A stretch of 64,000 bases of DNA from assembly GCF_045679555.1 (NCBI RefSeq), contig NC_092122.1, forward strand, positions 10,039,602 through 10,103,601, given 5' to 3'. Position numbers and translations under genes: made by a program. Shown here in pieces: positions 56,555-64,000 of the stretch (positions within the stretch are counted from its first letter, which is position 1; each line of letters begins with the position of its first letter). The notes beneath the pieces were generated by a model. The model was not told the origin of the DNA and did not search any database. It was given only the letters and a program-made list of their open reading frames with translations. This DNA is from Salvelinus alpinus. Lineage: Eukaryota > Chordata > Actinopteri > Salmoniformes > Salmonidae.

Positions 56555-57754
56555 CACTGCATGACCAAAAGTATGTTGACACCTGCTGGTCGAACATCTC
56601 ATTCTAAAATCATGGGCATTAATATGGAGTTGGTCCCCCCTTTGCTGCTATAACAGCCTCCACTCTTCTGGGAAGGCTTTTCACTAGATGTTGGAACATT
56701 GCTGTGGGGACGTGCTTCCATTCAGCCACAAGAGCATTGGTGAGGTCGGGCACTGATGTTGGGCGATTAGGTCTGGCTCGCAGCCGGCGTTCCAATTCAT
56801 TCCAAAGGTGTTCGATGGGGTTGAGGTCAGGGCTCTGTGCAGGCCAGTCAAGTTCTTTCACACCGATCTCAACAAACCATTTCTGTATGGATCTCGCTTT
56901 GTGCATGGGGGCATTGTCATTCTGAAACAAGAAAGGGCCTTCCCCAAACGGTTGCCACAAAGTTGGAAGCACAGAATTGTTTAGAATGTCATTGTATGCT
57001 GTAGCGTTAAGATAAGGGGCCGAGCCATAACCATGAAAAACAGCTCCTGGACATTACTCATCCTCCACCAAACTTTACAGTTGGCGCTATGAACTCTGGC
57101 AGGTAGCGTTCTTCTGGCATCTGCCAAACCTAAATTCGTCTGTCGGACTTCCAGATGGTGAAGCGTGATTCATCACTCCAGAGAACGCCTTTCCACTGCT
57201 CCAGAGTCCAATGGCGGCGACATTTACACCACTCCAGCCAACGCTTGGCTTTGCCCATGGTGATCTTAGGCTTGTGTCTGGCTGCCAGGCCATGGAAACC
57301 CATTTCATGAAGCTCCCAACGAACAGTTCTTGTGCTGATGTTGCTTCCAGAGGCAGTTTGGAACTCGGTAGTGAGTGTTGCAACTGAGGACAGACTATTT
57401 TTATGCGCTTCAGCACTCGTCGGTCCCGTTCTGTGAGCTTGTGTGGCCTAGGACTTCACGGCGGAGACGTTGTTGCTCCTAGACGTTTCCACTTCACAAT
57501 AACAGCACTTACAGTTGACCGGGGCAGCTCTAGCAGGGCAGAAATCTGACGAACTGACTTGTTGGAAACGTGGCATCCTATGACAATGCCACGTTGAAAG
57601 TCAATGAGCTCTTCACTAAAGTCTTTCTACTGCCAATGTTTGTGGTTACATGGCTGTGTGCTCGAGTTTATACACATGTTAGCAACAGGTGTGGCTGAAA
57701 CAGCCAAATCCACTAACTTGAAGGGGTGTCCACATACTTTGTGTATATATAGTG
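56555..57754 (-). mobile_element. Tc1-like transposon nested in the MITE
   Basis: The left end CACTGCATGACCAAAAGTATG and the right end '...ccacatactttgtgtatatatagtg' are inverted repeats. The left TA is present, the right one has decayed to TG. Different family from the other Tc1 elements in the window. Confidence 0.85.
56619..57500 (-). pseudogene. Tc1 transposase pseudogene
   Basis: The - strand frame at 56972-56619 encodes QNDNAPMHKARSIQKWF, LDWPAQSPDLNPIEHLWNEL and a C-terminus RRVEAVIAAKGG. An upstream frame (57416-57087) covers the middle of the protein. Frameshifts separate the pieces. Confidence 0.87.
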
Positions 57755-57985
57755 TGTCATACCCCCAAGACTTGCTAACCTCTCACCATTACAATAACAG
57801 GGGATGACAAAATATTTTGGGGGGTAAGATTTTTGTGCGTCTAACTTTCTCACTCATAATTATTCATTATTCATTCAGGATTATGGTAGCATCTACATTC
57901 ATGTAGAAGTGTGCTTGATGCAGTCATTGCGTGCTATGAATATGGGAACAAATACTTACATTTTTACTACTTTAATACACATATA

Positions 57986-59196
57986 CAATGCATTTGGAAA
58001 GTATTCAGACCCCTTGATTTTTTCCACATTTTGTTACGTTACAGCCTTATTCTAAAATTGCTTAAATAAAAATGTTTCCTCATCAATCTACACACAATAC
58101 CCCATGATGACAAAGGGATAACAGGTTTTACAAATTTATTACAAATAAAAATATACCTTATTTATATAACTATTCAGACCCTTTGCTATGAGACTCGAAA
58201 TTGAGCTCAGGTGCATCCTGTTTCCATTGGTCATCCTTGAGATGATTGGAGTCCACCTGTGGTAAATTCAATTGATTGGACATGATTTGGAAAGGCACAC
58301 ACCTGTCTATATAATGTCACACAGTTGACAGTGCATGTCAGAGCAAAAACCAAGCCATGAGGTCGAAGGAATTGTCCGTTGAGCTCCGAGACAGGATTGT
58401 GTCGAGGCACAGATCTGAGAAAGGGTGCCAAAAAAGGTCTGCAACATTGAAGGTCTCCAAGAACACAGTGGCCTCATCATTCTTAAATGGAAGAAGTTTG
58501 GAACCACCAAGACTCTTCCCAGAGCTGGCCGCTTGGCCAAACTGAGCAATCGGGGGAGAACGGCCTTGGTCAAGGAGGTGACTAAGAACCCGATGGTCAC
58601 TCTGACAGAGCTCTAGAGTTCCTCTGTGGAGATGGGAGAACCTTCCAGAAGCACAACCATCTCTGCAGCACTCCATCAATCAGGCCTTTATGGTAGTGGC
58701 CAGACGGAAGCCACTCCTCAGAAAAAGGCACATGATAGCCCGCTTGGAGTTTGCCAAAAGGCACCCAAAGGACTCAGACCATGACAAACAAGATTATCTG
58801 GTCTGATGAAACTAAGATTGAATGTCTGGAGGAAGTTTGGGACCATCCCTACAGTGAAGCATGGTGGTGGCAGCATCATGCTGTGGGGATGTTTTTCAGC
58901 GGCAGGGACTGGGAGACTCGTAAGGATCGAGGGAAAGATGAACAGAGCAAAGTACAGAGAGGTCCTTGATGAAAACCTTCTATAGAGCACTCAGGACCTC
59001 AGACTGGGGCGAAGGTTCACCTTCCAACAGGACAACGACCCTAAGTACACAGCCAAGATAATGTTTTTGCTTTGTCATTATGGGGTTTTGTGTGTAGATT
59101 GATGGGAGGGGGAAACAATTTAATCCATTTTACAATAAGGCTGTAACGTAACAATGTGTAAATGTCAAGGGGTCTGAATACTTCCCGAATGCACCG
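57986..59196 (+). mobile_element. Tc1-like transposon (right duplicate), internally deleted
   Basis: Complete ends CAATGCATTTGGAAAGTATT and CTTCCCGAATGCACCG, with TA at 57984-57985 and 59197-59198. From 58231 it is the partner of 41203-42168. It shows the full left end that the gap hides in the left copy. Transposase fragments start at 58357. Confidence 0.9.
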
Positions 59197-60167
59197 TAAG
59201 TGAATTTTCCCAATACCTAAAATGGGGGGGACTATTCACAAAAAGTGCTGTAATGTCTAAACAGTTCACCCAATCTGGATGGAAATAACCTCAAAATATA
59301 GCTGTTAGTCTACACTTTAACCACATAGTCATTGTTTGCTTCACTGTCCCAATAATTACTGAGGGCACTGTATATTCTTACTTTGTTTTGTTAATTATTT
59401 TCAGTTTATTCTCCCTTTTGCTTGATTTAATCTGCTATTAGGTCTGGAAGGAACCTGCATTATCTGAGGTCAACATAGACTGTCCTTTGAGTCTTTGCAA
59501 GTTTGTTGGCAAGGTGGTTGACCTTACTCCAGTGTAAGTCGCCTTCTCCTCCATCATTATTTTTGGAACAAAGATGTCTTACATTTTTGGAAATTGGATA
59601 AAATACAATGTACCTCTTCTAAATTCTACAAAATGTCAGCCTTTCTTTACTTGGGTAGAGACGCTATCATTCCTCCCCACTCAACAGTTAACTGCTTGCA
59701 CTTGATTTGCCTGTAATTTATATTAATGTTTGTAGTATCCTGACTTAATATAAGACTGTATACCACTGTCATATATGTACCCTTTTTTGTTTTACCATAT
59801 TATATTTTTATGTATAAAATAACATGCCTATTCTAAATCAATTGCTGTTTACATTAAAACTGTGAAACTAAGTTTCCTTTGTGATTTCCCCATTCAGGTG
59901 TGGTTTGTGCTATTTGTATATTCATGTAGCCTACATAATAGTGCATAAGGCTAATTTGAGAAATAATGTTACCATCCTTCAATGTGTGAATCAATCAGGC
60001 CATCTGAACTGTTATGTAAACATGGTACAGGATGTAAAACCTGATTTGTAGCGGGTGAAACTTGTCGACCAGAGTCATTTGACATAAGCCTTAAAGCCCA
60101 AACTGTACAAATTCCCAATCAGACACTTTCCCTTACATCCAGGTATTTGGAGTCCCTATAGGACATA

Positions 60168-61823
60168 CAGTTGAAGTCGGAAGTTTACATATGCTTAGGT
60201 TGGAGTCATTAAAACTCGTTTTTCAACCACTCCACAAATGTCTTGTTAACAAACTATACTTTTGGAAAGTCGGTTAGGACATTACTTCGTGCATGGCACA
60301 AGTAATTTTTCCAACAATTGTTTACAGACAGATTATTTCACTTATAATTAATTGTATCACAATTCCAGGGGGTCAGAAGTTTACATACACTAAGTTGACT
60401 GTGCCTTTAAACAGCTTGGAACATTTCCGAAAATTATGTCATGGCTTTAGAAGCTTCTGATAGGCTAATTGACATAATTCGAGTCAATTGGAGGTGTACC
60501 TGTGGATGTATTTCAAGGCCTAACTTCAAACTCAGTGCCTCATGGGTGACATCATGGGAAAATCATGGGAAAATTGAAGGAAATCAGCCAAGATCTCAGA
60601 ACTCAGAAATAAAATTGTAGACCTCCACAAGTCTGATTCATCCTTGGGAGCAATTTCCAAACACCTGAAGGTACCACGTTCATCTGTACAAACAATAGTA
60701 CGCAAGTATAAACACCATGGGACCAAGCAGCCGTCATACCGCTCAAGAAGGAGATGCGTTCTGTCTCCTAGAGATGAACGTACTTTGGTGCGAAAAGTGC
60801 AAATCATTCCCAGAACAACAGCAAAGGACCTTGTGAAGATGATGGAGGAAGCAGGTACAAAAGTATCTATATCCACAATAAAAACGAGTCCTATATCAAC
60901 AAAAGCTAAAAGGCCACTCGGCAAGGAAGAAGCCACTGCTCCAAAACCGCCATAAAAATGCCAGACTACAGTTTGCAACTGCATATGGGGACAAAGATCG
61001 TACTTTTTGGAGAAATGTCCTCTGGTCTGATGAAACAAAAATAGAACTGTTTGGCCATAATGACCATTGTTATGTTTGGAGGAAAAGGGGGGATGCTTGC
61101 AAGCCGAAGAACACCATCCCAACTGTCAAGCACGGGGGTGGCAGCATCATGTTGTGGTGGTGCCTTGCTGCAGGAGGGACTGGTGCACTTCACAAAATAA
61201 ATGGCATCATGAGGACCGAAAACTATGTGGATATATTGAAGCAACATCTCAAGACATCAGTCAGGAAGTTAAAGCTTGGTCGCAAATGGGTCTTACAAAT
61301 GGACAATGACCCCAAGCATACTTCCAAAGTTGTGGCAAAATGGCTTAAGGACTACAAAGTCAAGGTATTGGAGTGGCCATCACAAAGCCCTGACCTCAAT
61401 CCTAAAGAAAATGTGTGGGCAGAACTGAAACAGTGTGTGCAAGCAAGGAGGCCTACAAACCTGATTCAGTTACACCAGCTCTGTCAGGAGGAATGGGCCA
61501 AAATTCACCCAACTTATTGTGGGAAGCTTGTGGAAGGCTACCTGAAACGTTTGACCCAAGTTAAACAATTTAAAGGCAATGCTACCAAATACTAATTGAG
61601 CATATATAAACTTCTGACCCACTGGGAATGTGATGAAATAAATAAAAGTTGAAATAAATCATTCTCTCTACTATTATTCTGGCATTTCACATTCTTTAAA
61701 AAAAAGTGTTGATCCTAACTGACCTAAAACAAGGAATGTTTACTAGGATTAAAGTCAGGAATTGTGAAAAACTGAGTTTAAATGTATTTGGCTAAGGTGT
61801 ATGTAAACTTCCGACTTCAACTG
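60168..61823 (+). mobile_element. Sleeping-Beauty-type Tc1 transposon (right duplicate)
   Basis: Same insertion as 43140-44795 (same TA site, same ends), so it predates the duplication. Confidence 0.95.
60554..61595 (+). pseudogene. Sleeping-Beauty-type transposase pseudogene (right duplicate)
   Basis: Slightly better preserved than the left copy in the catalytic half. An open frame 61149-61595 runs from MLWWCLAAGGTGALHKING to FKGNATKY without the TGA present at 44146. The Ile of LNPIEN is changed to Lys (LNPKEN). The N-terminal half has the same shift, and the N-terminal ORF is disrupted at its start. Confidence 0.9.
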
Positions 61824-61825
61824 TA

Positions 61826-62068
61826 CCAACTCAGTGGCCTTGAGGTTAGTGTCTGCCCAGAGATTGGGAGTTTGATCCCCAGCTGAGTCATACCATAGAC
61901 ACTCATAATTAAGGAGATCATTTGGGAAGGCCCTGCGATAGACTAGAGTCCTGTCTAGGGGGTGTACGTGTACATTAAGCTGCTTCACGCTACAGAAACA
62001 GGATATCCTGTTCCTATGAGCTGTTCCGGCTCGCAGAAGCCAAGGCTTGTACAAGGCTACTTACTTAT
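61826..62068 (+). mobile_element. tRNA-like SINE (right duplicate)
   Basis: Counterpart of 44798-45040, essentially identical. Confidence 0.6.
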
Positions 62069-62272
62069 AGGACCTTGTGGAGAGTTGGACCAGTGTGAGC
62101 TCTATGACCCCAATCTAGAGAGCGCTGAGAGGGATGCCATGGGCCCATTCTCAACATTGAGTCCCGTATCAAGTGATGCAGACTATGAGTGCTGATATTT
62201 TTGAGTAGCTTGATCCATACGGTTCCAGGTGGTTTAACATGAAGACAGAGAAGCATAAGAGGCCACTTGCAG

Positions 62273-62508
62273 TAGGCATGACCAGGGATGTTCTCTTGGT
62301 AAGTGCGTGAATTGGACCATTTTCCTGTCCTGCTAGGCATTCAAAATGTAATGAGTACTTTTGGGCATCAGGGAAAATGTATGGAGTAAAAAGTATTATT
62401 TTCTTTAGGAATGTAGTTGAGTAAAAGTTGTCAAACATAAATAAAGTACAGATACACCAAAAATGACTTCAGTTGTATTTTTACTTAAGTACTTTACACC
62501 ACTGCATG
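62273..62508 (-). mobile_element. hAT-like repeat (right duplicate)
   Basis: Counterpart of 45245-45480, with a 1-bp difference ('acttaagtacttt' here). Confidence 0.55.
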
Positions 62509-63059
62509 CCAGTCTTTAGGGTAGTATTTTGTCTAGTAATGTAACACTTTCACCACCAGAATGCAGTGTAGGACCGAACAAAAAGTGCCCCCTTGGGATA
62601 GCCCGTGATGACATCAAAAGAAATGCGAGGCATTCACTCTCGGTTACGTATTTTATTATTGAATCAAAGTATTTAAATCAAAATAATCATATAGGTGATG
62701 GTGATGTTGACACTGGCATTTGAATAGGCAATATAGACATTACCACAAATGCGAGTTTGGAGACGTTTTGGAAACACTCAAACAACGATGTTACTGATAA
62801 ATCCTCTGATGAGATTGAAAGGTAGGGAACTAGCGTTAATTTCGATATCACAGTAGAGATTTAAACACGGAAGTCGGAGTCTCAGAACATAACCGCCGGG
62901 AACTAAATGTTATGACATAGTTGCAGCATCCATCCACTGTGCGCTTTTACGCAATCCTCCTGTTGGCCTTCGGCACAGTATGACAGTGGCATCAGAGGCG
63001 CAGAACGGAGTTTACCATGCGCTCTCCTCTCAGGCTTGACTGACTACATTATTTACGAG

Positions 63060-64000
63060 ATGAGGGCTGTTTTCTGGGGAGTACTCCTCGCCTGTGTGGA
63101 CTGGAGTTGGGGCCAGGAGACTCACTCATTCGATGGCGACGTCCGCGACTTTGCCATTGGTGACAGCTCGGTATACGTCGTTACGGATGACCGACTCTTC
63201 CAGCTGAACCATGATTTTACCAAAGTTATAAAGAGGGATAATCCGAACGTAGTTTATCCTAACCAAGAAGTACCTCCTTCCGATGAAACGTATCCATTTA
63301 AGGTAAACATTTTACTGCCATTCATAAAAAACAAGACATTGATCACCTGTGGAACCACAAAATGCGGTTACTGTGAAATACTGGATCTCAACGAAATCTC
63401 AAAATCTGTGCATTTCGAGGATCTTGAAGTGGGTTCATTGGACCCTGGAGATTCAACCATTGGCTTTATTGTTGATGTCGGGAAGAACTCCTACATTATG
63501 GCTGGAAGGTTGAAGAGCCGTGTGCGTAACAAGTGTGTCACTCCAGGTCAGTTGCTTGTCCTACGGAATACACTAGATGGACAGAAGGGAGGAATCTTTT
63601 CTGAATCAGATGAGAGCGCGACTCCGTATATTGACGCCAGACAAAAGGAGAAGTTTCAGTTTGTGGACGGCTTTCAGAGTAATTCACACATCTACGTGTT
63701 CTCGAACGTTCCCAAAGAGCCTCAAGTTCGACTTATTTGGTTCAAGAGCGAGAACAATAAAGCAAATACTTTGAAGTCCCTCGAAGGTGCGACACTCAAA
63801 TGCTGTGGAATCATGGAGCGCCGGCGGCTCCTGTCTTCCTCTGTAACTCAAGGTTCTGGTGGGCTCCATGGGCAGGTGCTCTGGGCAGGTGTGTTCACGG
63901 CTGGTAACACAAGCGACCCCATCAACACAATGCTGGCCATCTATAACATCAGCCACTCTACAGGGCCTCAACTCAAGAACGATGACCCAGACTTCTGCTA
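63060..64000 (+). CDS. plxnc1: plxnc1 second copy, exon 1 (truncated by window end)
   Basis: An open frame from ATG at 63060 (MRAVFWGVLLACVDWSWGQ) to the window edge in FCY, 16 bp short of the expected exon end. It is identical to the left copy over the first 75 or so codons, then carries nine amino-acid differences: S to F, S to L, the NSDE to TPGQ block, Q to E, E to D and I to T. The upstream in-frame ATG of the left copy is ATT here. No disabling change is seen, so this is probably the start of the complete gene with its cytoplasmic domain downstream. Confidence 0.88.
   Translation, partial: MRAVFWGVLLACVDWSWGQETHSFDGDVRDFAIGDSSVYVVTDDRLFQLNHDFTKVIKRDNPNVVYPNQEVPPSDETYPFKVNILLPFIKNKTLITCGTTKCGYCEILDLNEISKSVHFEDLEVGSLDPGDSTIGFIVDVGKNSYIMAGRLKSRVRNKCVTPGQLLVLRNTLDGQKGGIFSESDESATPYIDARQKEKFQFVDGFQSNSHIYVFSNVPKEPQVRLIWFKSENNKANTLKSLEGATLKCCGIMERRRLLSSSVTQGSGGLHGQVLWAGVFTAGNTSDPINTMLAIYNISHSTGPQLKNDDPDFC

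Larger units (their letters stand above)
56465..57912. mobile_element. Palindromic MITE with ACACTTCTACAT ends, split by a Tc1 element
   Basis: The ends ACACTTCTACAT (56465) and ATGTAGAAGTGT (57901-57912), and the inner arms ('gaatgaatcgtgaataatg' versus 'attattcattattcattca'), are inverted. The Tc1 at 56555-57754 lies inside. The MITE body alone is about 250 bp. Confidence 0.85.
58231..64000 (+). repeat. Large direct duplication, right copy, cut by window end
   Basis: Partner of 41203-46970 with offset 17,028-17,030. Its true right limit lies beyond the window. Confidence 0.95.

Overview
The window is a piece of a salmonid (trout/salmon-type) fish chromosome. The evidence is a dense, typically salmonid mix of mobile DNA: Sleeping-Beauty-like and other Tc1 transposons, L2/CR1/L1-type LINEs and tRNA-derived SINEs. 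There are also long CA/GT microsatellites and split vertebrate genes with GT-AG introns. Two host genes are visible, both on the + strand and in the order known from vertebrates (CRADD next to PLXNC1, as on human 12q22). They are the terminal death-domain exon of cradd (13174-13469), and plxnc1, whose first 14 coding exons run from 46030 to 55961. A second plxnc1 first exon starts at 63060 and runs off the window.

Layout. 1-8850 is a decayed L1-type LINE (ORF1, then ORF2) with a younger L2-type LINE (1924-5241) inserted inside the first codons of ORF2, flanked by a TGGTCT target duplication. 8850-17900 is cradd intron, last exon and 3' flank, with a SINE bearing a clear target duplication, a near-perfect 73-bp palindrome and traces of an old local duplication. 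17907-20940 holds a Tc1 element and an L2-type LINE tail broken by a SINE and a second DNA transposon. About 21185-26195 (- strand) is an apparently full-length CR1-group LINE with one uninterrupted 1097-codon ORF that carries a 2A-like GDVEVNPGP motif. 26252-41102 is intergenic: a broken Tc1, LINE tails, SINEs, microsatellites and a 32-bp minisatellite. A 100-N assembly gap follows (41103-41202).

41203-64000 is the most notable part. The segment from 41203 to the end of plxnc1 exon 1 recurs at 58231-64000 at a constant offset of about 17,028 bp. This is a tandem duplication, or an assembly duplication, of the plxnc1 5' half. The upstream gene copy has intact, phase-consistent exons for signal peptide, Sema, PSI, IPT and transmembrane segments (905 codons). 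No cytoplasmic GAP exons are visible before the next copy begins. If real, the upstream copy could make a membrane-anchored plexin C1 ectodomain without a signalling tail. Differences between the two first exons are concentrated in a roughly 305-bp tract and are mostly amino-acid changing, which suggests gene conversion or diversification. Intron 4 also holds a 92-bp stray copy of exon 1. Intron 10 holds an antisense LTR-like element with a 470-codon proline-rich ORF.

Family names rest on recognition of motifs and ends by eye. No alignment or database search was run, so repeat borders are approximate unless a target duplication is quoted.
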